Assembly (NCBI RefSeq): GCF_022539665.2 | Contig: NW_026712533.1 | Location: forward strand, 1 to 23,298 | Source of the DNA: Daphnia carinata | Taxonomy: Eukaryota; Arthropoda; Branchiopoda; Diplostraca; Daphniidae | Reading direction: 5' to 3' | DNA length: 23,298 nucleotides | Shown here: piece by piece, positions 1 through 9,114 of the stretch | Layout of the letters: each line of letters starts with the position of its first letter | Numbering within the stretch: the first letter of the stretch is position 1 | Program-made: the position numbers and the translations under genes | The notes under the pieces: model-generated | Told to the model about the DNA's origin: nothing | The model's input: only the letters and a program-made list of their open reading frames with translations | The model's database searches: none

Positions 1-3000
1 CAGTTTCCATATCTACATTAAAACAGCATCAAATATACGTGTATTCAATGTGAATATAGTGTGATACAGTGAGTTTCAAAATCTAAATTTAGACAGCATC
101 AAATATACGTTTATTCAATGTGAATATAGTGTGATACACTGAGTTTCAATATCTACATTCAAACAGCATCAAATATACGTATATTCAATGTGAATATAGT
201 GTTATAGAATCAGTTTCAATATCTACATTCAAACAGCATCAAATATACGTGTATTCAATGTGAATATAGTGTTATAGAATCAGTTTCATGATCTAACTTC
301 AAACAGCATCAAATATACGTGTATTCATTGTGAATATAATGTGATACAATAAGTTTCCATATCTACATTCAAACAGCATCAAATATACGTGTATTCAATG
401 TGAATATAGTGTTATAGAATAAGTTTCATGATCTACATTCAAACAGCATCAAATATACGTGTATTCAATGTGAATATAGTGTTATAGAATCAGTTTTATG
501 ATCTACATTCAAACAGCATCAAAAATACGTGTATTTAATGTGAATATAGTGTTATAGAATCAGTTTAATGATTTATATTCAAACAGCATCAAATATACGT
601 GTATTCAATGTGAATATAGTGTTATAGAATCAGTTTCATGATCTACATTCAAACAGCATCAAATATACGTGTATTCAATGTGAATATAGTGTTATAGAAT
701 CAGTTTAATATCTACATTCAAACAGCATCAAATATACGTGTATTCAATGTGAATATAGTGTTATAGAATCAGTTTCATGATCTACATTCAAACAGCATCA
801 AATATACGTGTATTCGATTTGAATATAGTGTGATACAATCAGTTTAATATCTACATTCAAACAGCATCAAATATACGTGTATTCAATGTGAATATAGTGT
901 TATAGAATCAGTTTCATATCTACATTCAAACAGCATCAAATATACGTGTATTCAATGTGAATATAGTGTTATAGAATCAGTTTCATGATCTACATTCAAA
1001 CAGCATCAAATATACGTGTATTCAATGTGAATATAGTGTTATAGAATCAGTTTCAATATCTACATTCAAACAGCATCAAATATACGTGTATTCAATGTGA
1101 ATATAGTGTTATAGAATCAGTTTTATGATCTACATTCAAACAGCATCAAATATACGTGTATTCAATGTGAATATAGTGTTATAGAATCAGTTTCATGATC
1201 TACATTCAAACAGCATCAAATATACGTGTATTCAATGTGAATATAGTGTTATAGAATCAGTTTCATGATCTACATTCAAACAGCATCAAATATACGTGTA
1301 TTCAATGTGAATATAGTGTTATAGAATCAGTTTCATATCTACATTCAAACAGCATCAAATATACGTGTATTCAATGTGAATATAGTGTTATAGAATCAGT
1401 TTCATGATCTACATTCAAACAGCATCAAATATACGTGTATTCAATGTGAATATAGTGTTATAGAATCAGTTTCATGATCTACATTCAAACAGCATCAAAT
1501 ATACGTGTATTCAATGTGAATATAGTGTTATAGAATCAGTTTAATGATCTACATTCAAACAGCATCAAAAATACGTGTATTCAATGTGAATATAGTGTTA
1601 TAGAATCAGTTTCATGATCTACATTCAAACAGCATCAAATATACGTGTATTCAATGTGAATATAGTGTTATAGAATCAGTTTAATGATTTATATTCAAAC
1701 AGCATCAAATATACGTGTATTCAATGTGAATATAGTGTTATAGAATCAGTTTCATGATCTACATTCAAACAGCATCAAATATACGTGTATTCAATGTGAA
1801 TATAGTGTTATAGAATCAGTTTCCATATCTACATTGAAACAGCATCAAATATACGTGTATTCAATGTGAATATAGTGTTATAGAATAAGTTTCATGATCT
1901 ACATTCAAACAGCATCAAATATACGTGTATTCAATGTGAATATAGTGTTATAGAATCAGTTTAATGATATACATCCAAACAGCATCAAAAATACGTGTAT
2001 TTAATGTGAATATAGTGTTATAGAATCAGTTTCATGATCTACATTCAAACAGCATCAAATATACGTGTATTCATTGTGAATATAGTGTGATACAATAAGT
2101 TTCCATATCTACATTCAAACAGCATCAAATATACGTGTATTCAATGTGAATATAGTGTTATAGAATCAATTTCATTATCTACATTCAAACAGCATCAAAT
2201 ATACGTATATTCAATGTGAATATAGTGTTATAGAATCAGTTTCAATATCTTCATTCAAACAGCATCAAATATACGTGTATTCAATGTGAATATAGTGTTA
2301 TAGAATCAGTTTGATGATCTACATTCAAACAGCATCAAATATACGTGTATTCCATGTGAATATAGTGTTATAGAATCAGTTTCATGATCTACATTCAAAC
2401 AGCATCAAATATACGTGTATTCAATGTGAATATAGTGTTATAAAATCAGTTTAATGATCTACATTCAAACAGCATCAAATATACGTGTATTCAATGTGAA
2501 TATAGTGTTATAGAATCAGTTTCATGATCTACATTCAAACAGCATCAAATATACGTGTATTCAATGTGAATATAGTGTTATAGAATCAGTTTAATGATCT
2601 ACATTCAAACAGCATCAAATATACGTGTATTCATTGTGAATATAGTGTGATACAATAAGTTTCCATATCTACATTCAAACAGCATCAAATATACGTGTAT
2701 TCAATGTGAATATAGTGTTATAGAGTCAATTTCATGATCTACATTCAAACAGCATCAAATATACGTGTATTCAATGTGAATATAGTGTTATAGAATCAGT
2801 TTCATGATCTACATTCAAACAGCATCAAATATACGTGTATTCAATGTGAATATAGTGTTATAGAATCAGTTTCCATATCTACATTGAAACAGCATCAAAT
2901 ATACGTGTATTCAATGTGAATATAGTGTTATAGAATCAGTTTCATGATCTACATTCAAACAGCATCAAATGTACGTGTATTCAATGTGAATATAGTGTGA

Positions 3001-3044
3001 TACAGTGAGTTTCAAAATCTAAATTCAGACAGCATCAAATATAC
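1..3044. repeat. AT-rich ~70-bp satellite array, left block
   Basis: Head-to-tail tandem repeat of about 43 monomers. The commonest monomer is 70 bp, with landmarks CAGTTTCATGATCTACATTC, AAACAGCATCAAATATACG and TGTATTCAATGTGAATATAG followed by TGTTATAGAAT. It has 20 G/C of 70 bases and usually a single CpG, inside TATACGTG. Monomers differ by a few substitutions and one- or two-base indels in the segment after CAGTTT (CATGATC, CATATC, CAATATC, CCATATC, AATGATC), giving 68-70 bp units. No ORF of note lies in it. The array starts before base 1 and is interrupted at 3044/3045 by the LTR of a gypsy element. It is probably constitutive heterochromatin; a centromeric role cannot be judged from sequence. 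Confidence 0.97.
3041..3044. repeat. Target-site duplication, left copy (ATAC)
   Basis: ATAC directly precedes the LTR tip and is repeated directly after the other LTR at 10300-10303. Removing the element and one copy restores an ordinary satellite sequence (AAATATAC joined to GTTTATTC), which confirms the element ends. Four base pairs lies within the 4-6 bp usual for gypsy elements. Confidence 0.93.
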
Positions 3045-3379
3045 TGTTACGGATGTAGCCGACGCGGGACCCAAAAACCAGGACAGCGAGACAGGTAGCC
3101 GCGTAGACGTTAGGACAGATGGGTAATTCCAAAGCTCAGGCAAGACGAAGTGTATTTGTCAGGGCAACACTTTCACAAGTTCAACACAATTACACACACA
3201 AGTACGCGAAGGGAAGCCAGCGGTAGCGCAAAGCTCCTTCTTTCAACCACACAGTAGACGGCGAGGTTCCAGACTGCCCTCCGTGACTGGGAGCAGACGA
3301 CCCGTCGCCTACTTACCGGTTGGCCATCTATTGAGGGGGTATTTGACAGGACACTGTTATGAGATATGAAACTGTAACA
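3045..3379 (-). repeat. 3' LTR of the gypsy element
   Basis: 335 bp, base-for-base identical by eye to 9965-10299. The tips are the six-base inverted pair TGTTAC/GTAACA. Because the element is on the minus strand, this is the downstream LTR and should supply the transcript 3' end. No AATAAA or TATA box was recognised in it on the sense strand. Near its sense start (plus 3362-3374) it contains CAGTTTCATATCT, which is also found in satellite monomers. Confidence 0.96.
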
Positions 3380-3392
3380 TTCGGCCCTTCCT
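3380..3392 (-). promoter_or_regulatory. Putative polypurine tract for plus-strand priming
   Basis: On the sense strand AGGAAGGGCCGAA directly abuts the 3' LTR. The AGGAAGGG part is all purine; the two C residues before the LTR make this a less than perfect tract. Its position directly upstream of the LTR is where reverse transcription needs an RNase H-resistant primer. No better purine run is adjacent. Confidence 0.6.
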
Positions 3393-3832
3393 GACTCGAA
3401 GTTACACACGAACAATACAAATAAAACACAGAGGGTTTTCTGGAACTTCCAAATGTCCCTCACAGAAAAGAAGACAAACGACGAACAAAAAAAAAGAAAC
3501 ACTATCGACTACTCGAGAAGAGAAAAGAGAAAAAAAAAAGGTACGAGAAAATGAAAAAAAAAATAATAAATTCTCCCTAAGGCTCACGGCTCTTCACACG
3601 CACCCAAATGACGGCGATTTATCAAAGCAAAAAAAAATTAACAAATAACACCCGCATCAAAAAGAAGAATGAGAAGAAAAATGAGAAAACAAACGACGAC
3701 TTATCAAAACAAAAGAAAACAAAACATCAAATGACATCATCCCTCCCCCCCCCAAAAAAAAAGAAAAAAAACACCGTACAAAACCAATAACTCTCCCAAA
3801 AAACAAGATAGAGAAGGAAGAGCGTGTACGTG
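3393..3832 (-). other. T-rich 3' untranslated region of the gypsy element
   Basis: About 440 bp between the pol stop and the polypurine-like tract. On the sense strand it is dominated by T runs with interspersed C and G (on the plus strand, runs of A up to about ten long at 3480-3560 and 3620-3790). The open frames here encode only Phe- or Lys-rich low-complexity peptides, and nothing resembles an envelope protein. The composition matches the leader intron of the same element. Confidence 0.75.
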
Positions 3833-6800
3833 TTATGTTTGGTAGTCGTTCATCCATGCAGGTCTTTTTGTCCGTCTCCCAGCTCTTGTAGTTGTTGTTG
3901 GCACGTTTCCTTGTGGAGGCTCTTCCGACTCGGACGAAGATGAGTCGCTCGAAGAAGGCGAAGATGAAGATGAAGATGAGGACTCGTCGATTGCCACATC
4001 TTCCGAAGCGTCCCACTCCACATCCGACCGACCATGGAAGCGACGAATCTGGCAGACGTGGACGTTAAAACGCCTGTACGATGACTTCTTCCGTTGCGCG
4101 GGCAGATCTTCGACTAGGTAGGTTGTTTGTGACAGCTTCCGCACCACCTGGAACGGCCCCACAAATTTAGGAAGAAATTTCTTGGTGGAATTTTTCTTTC
4201 TTGGCTTCCGTCGAACTAGGACAAGGTCACCTTGAAGAAACTCGGGTTCCGGCCTCCGAACTCGATCCGTTCTTTCCTTACTTTTTCTTTGTTTTTCCAC
4301 GATGCGCAAACGAGCTGACGACCTCCATTCCGAAACGCGTGACAAAAAAGTGGCATGTGGTTCTTCTTCGTTCTTTGGCCATGGAAAAAGATTTTCTATG
4401 GCTAGGACAGGTGGACGACCATTCACTAGTTCAAACGGCGTTACCTCGGTTGTGGCTTGGCGGGCAGTATTGATAGCATACGTTGCGGCTGCTAAATGTA
4501 AGTCCCAATCCGTATGTTCGGGATTGACAAAGGCGCACAATGCAAGTGTTAGCGTACGATTGACTCTTTCCACTAATCCATTAGTCTCCGGATGCTCTGC
4601 AGTGGCCAAAATGTGTTTAATATGCCAGCGCGTCACCCATTCGGAAAACATCTGGGACGTGAAGGCTGATCCCTGGTCGCTAACAATACGTTGCGGTGTA
4701 CCGTGGCGAAAGATAATGTTCGTCTCGAGGAACGACGTAACAAATTTTGTCGACGTGTCAGGTACAGCAGCCACCTCGACCCACTTCGACAAATAGTCTA
4801 TCGAAACAATTATGTGACGATTACCAGCAGCAGTAACCTTAAACGGGCCCAAGTGATCGATTCCGATAAGCTGGAACGGAGAAGACGGTGGTTCGATGGG
4901 CTGTAGTCGACCAACCACCTGACCAATTGCGTGTTTGTGTGTTTGGCAAAAAGAACAAGATTGTACAAAAATTTTTACGCTCCTACCCAGCCGTGGCCAC
5001 CAAAATCGACTTTTAATTTTAAAAAGAGTTCTCTCCACACCCTGATGTCCAGATGAAGGAGAATCATGACATGCTTCCAAGATTTTTCTACGAAGGATAG
5101 AGGGAATAACGAGTAGCAACTTCCTGCCAGAATGTTTGTTTTTTTTATACAGAATTTTACTACGGATGACAAAATCTTGGGAAATTTTACAGGGCGTAAG
5201 GGTGTCTAATGCAACAAATATTTTCCGTAGCTGGCCGTCTTGTTGTTGCAAGAGGGCGAGCTCTTTTGAGGCATAACCCACTTCGGGTTCTTTTACAATG
5301 ACTGCTAGACAATCATCTGGCCGGGAAACAATGCCGTCGGCAGGGTTCCTGGACAGTGTGTCCGCAACAACATTATCCGTACCTTTCACGTGCTCAATCG
5401 TGAAGGTAAACTCCTGTAATTCAAGCACCCATCTAGCAAACTTCCCCTTTAAATCCCTTTTCCCCATCATCCACTTGACGGCTGAACTGTCCGTCTTTAC
5501 AAAAAAATGTCTCCCATAAATATACGAGCGCAATTTTTTGAGTGCCCACACCACCGCCAAACATTCCAGTTCATTGGCGTGATATCTAGTTTCGGTGTCC
5601 GACAGCCTTCTGCTGATGAAAGTCACAGGTCGATGTCCTTCACCAGCATCTTGCGTCAACACTGCTCCTAGACCAGTTTGACTTGCGTCAGTCTGAATAG
5701 TAACTTCTAGAGCGTCATCGAAATGAGCCAGAACAGGAGCAGTCGTAAGACGCGCTACAATACTGCTCTTTGCGTCTTCGTGACGTTCCGTCCATCGCCA
5801 AACAGCATTCTTTTTGAGGAGAGCGTGCAAAGGGTGAGCCAATGACGCAAAATCAGGGACAAAACGCCGATAGTACGACGCAAGTCCAAGAAAACCTCGT
5901 AGTGATTTTAAATTCGTAACAGGCATGGAAGTCAAAGCGCGCACTTTCTCGCCTTCCGGATGAATGCCTTCCGCATCAATTACGTGTCCCAGATGGGATA
6001 CCTTGGTTGCGCCGAAAACGCATTTGTCAATGTTTAGTGTCAAATTTGCTCGCTCTAGAGCTGTTAACACCAACTCCAGGCGTGTCAAATGCTCGTCAAA
6101 AGATCGACCAAAAACCAAGATATCATCTAAGTAAACTAGGCACATATGCCACTTCAACCCAGCCAAAACTCTATCCATTAAACGTTGAAACGTCGCCGGA
6201 GCATTGCTCAACCCGAACGGTAGACGTGTAAACTGGTAAAGGCCGTCTGGAGTGACAAACGCTGTCTTCTCCCGGTCTTCCAACGCCACAGGCACCTGCC
6301 AATATCCGCTGGCCAAATCCAAGCAAGAAAAAAATTGCGCACCTGCTAACCTGTCCAAAACATCGTCGATGCGAGGTAACGGATAAACATCACGTTTCGT
6401 TACCGCATTTAGACGTCTAAAATCAATACAAAAACGATAGTCACCAGATTTTGCTTTACGAACTAAAACGACGGGTGAACTCCACGGGCTAAAAGATTCT
6501 TCGACAACACCGTCCTCTAACATCTCTTCAACCTTTTCCGCAATAATCTGACGCTCGAACGCTGATACCCTATATGGTGCAGATTTCACCGGACAAGCAT
6601 TCCCCGTGTCAATATGATGTTCAACTTCAGTGGTTTGCCCAATTTCCCTTTTTGACTTCGGAAAGCATTTTCGTCGACGTTCAAGCATACCCATAAGTTT
6701 TCCACGTTGACCAGAGTCTAGTCCCTCCCCAATATTAACCTGAGTGATGAATTTGGCTTCATCACCTATTGGAAGAACGGTGGTACAAATTTCAGAATCC

Positions 6801-7771
6801 CCGTCTGTCAAAGTAGACAACACGGCGTCATCGTTCAGTTCAACAGTACAAAAGAAATGCCGTCGCCTTAGTTTCAACTCCGCAGGGGAATAATTCACAA
6901 GGGGTATCTCCGTTAGTCCTCCATTTACCGTCACGACACTGGCTGGTATCACCCACTCCTTTCCCGGCTTCGAACAACAATTAAACTTGACGAAAGCCGT
7001 ACCAGATACATCTGACGACAATCTTCCCTTCACAAAGACCAGCGAGTTTGGGGGAACCACCTGGTGTCCATCTGCCTTAACTGGCATCCATCCACGTCGT
7101 TTCGAAGGCGATTCCTCCGCAAAAGACTCGATCAGACCGTCGCTTACGTCAAAATCTTCTTCATTACTCCCTTCTTCTTCCAAAAATATTCCCTCCCTGC
7201 TGCTTTCCTCGTTAATTATATGCACCTCTTCCGACCATCGCACCTTCTTTTTCTCCTTCGTCAAAACTTCCTCTATCTTACTTCCTTCGTCCTTTTCGAC
7301 TTCCCTGTACCCCTGATTTAAATTTCCCTCAATTAATGCTATATCCTCCCTTTTTACCTCCTTTTCTGCTACGTTACTTTTCTCCCTTACTAAATCTAAA
7401 TCCCTATTTTCCTCCCCCCTTACACCTTTCCCCGTTATGTTACTCTCCCCCCTTACTAAATCAAAATCCTTATTTCCCTGCGTCACTACACCCTTATTTT
7501 CCTTCTCAACTAACCCTTCCCCGACTAATTCAATTCTCCCTCCCCTTACTACAATGTTAGTTTTGCTATTTACAATCCAGTCGACACCCAAGATTAGTGC
7601 GAATGGAGCGGTCCTTAGAACGGTTACGGACGGTAGGGTTACAAAGCTGTCCTTCCATTTGATGGATAAGGGTAAGGACCCCTCTACTCGCACAACCTTG
7701 TTGTCGACTCCCCTTAACTTAGTTTTTGCGACTTTACGCAGCGGATCTAAAAACTTACGGACGACGCTTAG
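3833..7771 (-). CDS. pol: Pol polyprotein (protease C-term, RT, RNase H, integrase)
   Basis: The frame is open from 7771 (after a TAG at 7774-7772) to the stop at 3833. There is no plausible ATG at its start; residue numbers below count from the GTG codon at 7693. A protease C-terminus is visible (SVV just upstream, ILGVDW at 34-39), then a charged Lys/Glu-rich linker (about 60-200). RT carries the LDLASGYW aspartate 459, LPFGLSNAP (491-499) and YLDD (521-524). RNase H carries D669, E708/E710, D735 and D778. Integrase has the zinc site H876, H883, C913, C916 and the D946-D1006-E1042 triad with D,D35E spacing, then GPF (1179-1181). The tail is Ser-rich and acidic, then basic. These domains make and insert the element's cDNA. 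All visible catalytic residues are present from RT onward. Because pol no longer follows the protease fragment in frame, normal Gag-Pol synthesis is predicted to fail in this copy. Confidence 0.95.
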   Translation of the reverse strand, partial: LSVVRKFLDPLRKVAKTKLRGVDNKVVRVEGSLPLSIKWKDSFVTLPSVTVLRTAPFALILGVDWIVNSKTNIVVRGGRIELVGEGLVEKENKGVVTQGNKDFDLVRGESNITGKGVRGEENRDLDLVREKSNVAEKEVKREDIALIEGNLNQGYREVEKDEGSKIEEVLTKEKKKVRWSEEVHIINEESSREGIFLEEEGSNEEDFDVSDGLIESFAEESPSKRRGWMPVKADGHQVVPPNSLVFVKGRLSSDVSGTAFVKFNCCSKPGKEWVIPASVVTVNGGLTEIPLVNYSPAELKLRRRHFFCTVELNDDAVLSTLTDGDSEICTTVLPIGDEAKFITQVNIGEGLDSGQRGKLMGMLERRRKCFPKSKREIGQTTEVEHHIDTGNACPVKSAPYRVSAFERQIIAEKVEEMLEDGVVEESFSPWSSPVVLVRKAKSGDYRFCIDFRRLNAVTKRDVYPLPRIDDVLDRLAGAQFFSCLDLASGYWQVPVALEDREKTAFVTPDGLYQFTRLPFGLSNAPATFQRLMDRVLAGLKWHMCLVYLDDILVFGRSFDEHLTRLELVLTALERANLTLNIDKCVFGATKVSHLGHVIDAEGIHPEGEKVRALTSMPVTNLKSLRGFLGLASYYRRFVPDFASLAHPLHALLKKNAVWRWTERHEDAKSSIVARLTTAPVLAHFDDALEVTIQTDASQTGLGAVLTQDAGEGHRPVTFISRRLSDTETRYHANELECLAVVWALKKLRSYIYGRHFFVKTDSSAVKWMMGKRDLKGKFARWVLELQEFTFTIEHVKGTDNVVADTLSRNPADGIVSRPDDCLAVIVKEPEVGYASKELALLQQQDGQLRKIFVALDTLTPCKISQDFVIRSKILYKKNKHSGRKLLLVIPSILRRKILEACHDSPSSGHQGVERTLFKIKSRFWWPRLGRSVKIFVQSCSFCQTHKHAIGQVVGRLQPIEPPSSPFQLIGIDHLGPFKVTAAGNRHIIVSIDYLSKWVEVAAVPDTSTKFVTSFLETNIIFRHGTPQRIVSDQGSAFTSQMFSEWVTRWHIKHILATAEHPETNGLVERVNRTLTLALCAFVNPEHTDWDLHLAAATYAINTARQATTEVTPFELVNGRPPVLAIENLFPWPKNEEEPHATFLSRVSEWRSSARLRIVEKQRKSKERTDRVRRPEPEFLQGDLVLVRRKPRKKNSTKKFLPKFVGPFQVVRKLSQTTYLVEDLPAQRKKSSYRRFNVHVCQIRRFHGRSDVEWDASEDVAIDESSSSSSSSPSSSDSSSSESEEPPQGNVPTTTTRAGRRTKRPAWMNDYQT
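7318..7500 (-). repeat. 22-residue internal duplication in the Pol linker
   Basis: In the charged linker the motif D-F/L-D-L-V-R occurs at residues 76-81 and 98-103, with similar following residues (ESNITGKGV against KSNVAEKEV), giving a 22-residue (66-nt) period. At DNA level CTTACTAAATC begins at plus 7386 and again at 7452. The sense strand is strongly purine-rich here. The segment lies between protease and RT, where many gypsy elements carry a poorly conserved spacer. Confidence 0.7.
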
Positions 7772-7882
7772 CTACTTCTCCTACACTTTTTATCCACACC
7801 TTGATAAGAGGCAAGGCTGGGCGACTTTCAGTGACAAAAAATCCCTTCAAGGGCGCCATTGCCCTCGACGCACTACGCCGTC
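7755..7882 (-). pseudogene. Protease N-terminal fragment in the -1 frame, active site lost
   Basis: After the slippery heptamer, the -1 frame relative to gag stays open from 7882 to a TAA at 7757-7755. It encodes about 42 residues, including ALPLIKVWIKSVGEVA, which looks like the first strands of a retropepsin. It overlaps the end of gag by 36 bases. The next expected element, the catalytic Asp-Thr/Ser-Gly, is absent. Instead the frame runs into a stop, while the residues expected just after the active site (LSVV...) appear in the gag/pol frame from 7771. The offset between the two frames fits a deletion of 3n+2 bases, roughly twenty. No frame in this interval contains D-T-G or D-S-G. An assembly or sequencing error is the main alternative. 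Confidence 0.8.
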
Positions 7883-9070
7883 GTTTTTTGCCGGACAATC
7901 TCTAGCAATATGGCCATGCCGATTGCACGAATAACACAATCTTTGCGCTGGTCCCCTTGGGGTAAACCTTCCACCACCCATCCGCGGAGCACTAGGTCCG
8001 GGACTAACGTTGAGTCGTGACAGCGACGATGAAATTTGGTTGACCAAGCGGTCTCCCAGACTTTGAAAGAGTGTGTTCAAATCAGGTGTTGTTGGCCCAG
8101 GGACAGTTGACTGCGGAGCTGTTAAAACAGGGGGCGTTGGTTGTAATAGCGGCGCATTTGTGGTGGTTGGCACACTGGGCACTGGAGGCGTTAACCCAAG
8201 TTGCTCTAAGTCCCTGAGTCGCGTCAAAAAGGCCATAAAGTCTACCGGTAAAGGAGAAGTTAAGGCTGCGACGTGAATAGGGTTCGCGAGACCTCTCAGC
8301 AACATCTTGATGACGTCAGCCTCCGGTAACGGGACGGGACAACGAAGGCACAATCGTCGCTTGTCCAACGCATATTCAAGGCAAGATTCCCCTAGTTTTT
8401 GTACCCTAGACTCTACGAGCGAACTCCACTCCAAAAACGAAAGCGCTCGAGCAAAGTTGGTCACTAGTGCGGCTGACCAAATAGCCCAGGTAGCGTGATG
8501 GTGTCCCGTTTGCGCGTGCCATTGGGAGGCAGTGCCCTCGAGACGTGTCACAGCAACCAAAAGTCGATTCTCCTCTGTCCAACCCTCTAACCCACCAACG
8601 CGTTCCACATGGTCAATAAACCCTTGCGCATCTTCGCCAACAGCACCCGAGAAGCGTGGTATAGAACTGACAGCAATCGTCGACGGACGGATTGTCTGGG
8701 CAGCTGGCAAAGCGGCAGCAAGTGCTTGGATAGCTTCGTTGTTCTGCTGTTGTTGCATGTTAATGATTTCGACCAGTTGAGCAACCTGATTTTGCCTCGC
8801 CGCGCCGTCAGCTGCTGCTACTTCAGCAAACCTATTTAATGCCACGATCAGCTCGTTATTGTCTGCCATGTTTATCGGTGTTGGCTCTGCTCCCGTGAGA
8901 ACAAATTCGGACTTCTGACACCTCGTTTTCGTTGTAGGTGGACGCGGTACTGGGCGGACGATACGAGCCCTTGCGGACGAATTACGAGCAGATTCTCTCG
9001 GGGTCCGAAGATAGTATTCGGGTTCGAAACCGTAAAAGGGGTCTGTAATGTCGGTATCCGAATCCGACAT
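7847..9070 (-). CDS. gag: Gag polyprotein with CCHC zinc knuckle
   Basis: 407 residues from the ATG at 9070 to TGA at 7849-7847. Residues about 130-290 read like a gypsy capsid domain (FSGAVGEDAQGFIDHVE near 140, LEGTASQWH near 177-185). A Pro/Thr-rich linker follows (295-330), then an Arg/Gly-rich stretch and one zinc knuckle, C379-x2-C382-x4-H387-x4-C392, for RNA packaging. A second in-frame ATG (Met68, at 8869) begins MADNNELI and could be an alternative start; the first ATG gives an extra Arg/Pro-rich leader. If the putative leader intron is removed, the ATG at 9070 is the first AUG of the transcript. Gag ends with the frameshift site. Four stops (7849, 7792, 7783, 7774) separate it from pol in its own frame, so simple readthrough to pol is excluded. 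Confidence 0.93.
   Translation of the reverse strand: MSDSDTDITDPFYGFEPEYYLRTPRESARNSSARARIVRPVPRPPTTKTRCQKSEFVLTGAEPTPINMADNNELIVALNRFAEVAAADGAARQNQVAQLVEIINMQQQQNNEAIQALAAALPAAQTIRPSTIAVSSIPRFSGAVGEDAQGFIDHVERVGGLEGWTEENRLLVAVTRLEGTASQWHAQTGHHHATWAIWSAALVTNFARALSFLEWSSLVESRVQKLGESCLEYALDKRRLCLRCPVPLPEADVIKMLLRGLANPIHVAALTSPLPVDFMAFLTRLRDLEQLGLTPPVPSVPTTTNAPLLQPTPPVLTAPQSTVPGPTTPDLNTLFQSLGDRLVNQISSSLSRLNVSPGPSAPRMGGGRFTPRGPAQRLCYSCNRHGHIARDCPAKNDGVVRRGQWRP
7883..7889 (-). promoter_or_regulatory. A AAA AAC -1 ribosomal frameshift heptamer
   Basis: The sense strand reads A AAA AAC with AAA (7888-7886) and AAC (7885-7883) in the gag frame, coding gag Lys395-Asn396 just after the zinc knuckle. 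This is a textbook X XXY YYZ slippery site. A -1 slip enters exactly the frame that holds the protease fragment. Downstream, AGGGC and GCCCT could form a short stem, but it begins about 17 bases away, longer than the usual spacer, so a pseudoknot is not shown. Confidence 0.85.
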
Positions 9071-9114
9071 GCAGAACCACCGAAAGCGAGAAAAAAAAAG
9101 AAAAAGGGAAGGGT

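Noticed and set aside
1-3044. Regular short repeats resembling a CRISPR array
   Set aside because: The whole 70-bp unit is conserved, with no unique spacers, and the context is eukaryotic.
3173-4016. Minus-strand ORFs of 109, 61 and 119 aa as an env or accessory gene
   Set aside because: They are Phe/Ser/Arg-rich products of T-rich untranslated sequence and LTR, or overlap pol; no signal peptide plus ectodomain arrangement is convincing.
6602-6610. D-T-G triplet in Pol (residues 362-364) as the protease active site
   Set aside because: It lies in the HHIDTG...APYR segment just N-terminal to the RT palm, a conserved feature of gypsy RTs, far downstream of the protease C-terminus.
7772-7849. 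Stop-codon readthrough from gag into pol, since both share a frame
   Set aside because: Four in-frame stops (TGA, TAA, TAG, TAG) intervene, and the protease sequence is in the -1 frame instead.
4201-7934. Plus-strand ORFs of 60-165 aa opposite pol and gag
   Set aside because: They are antisense shadows of the long minus-strand frames with no domain signals.
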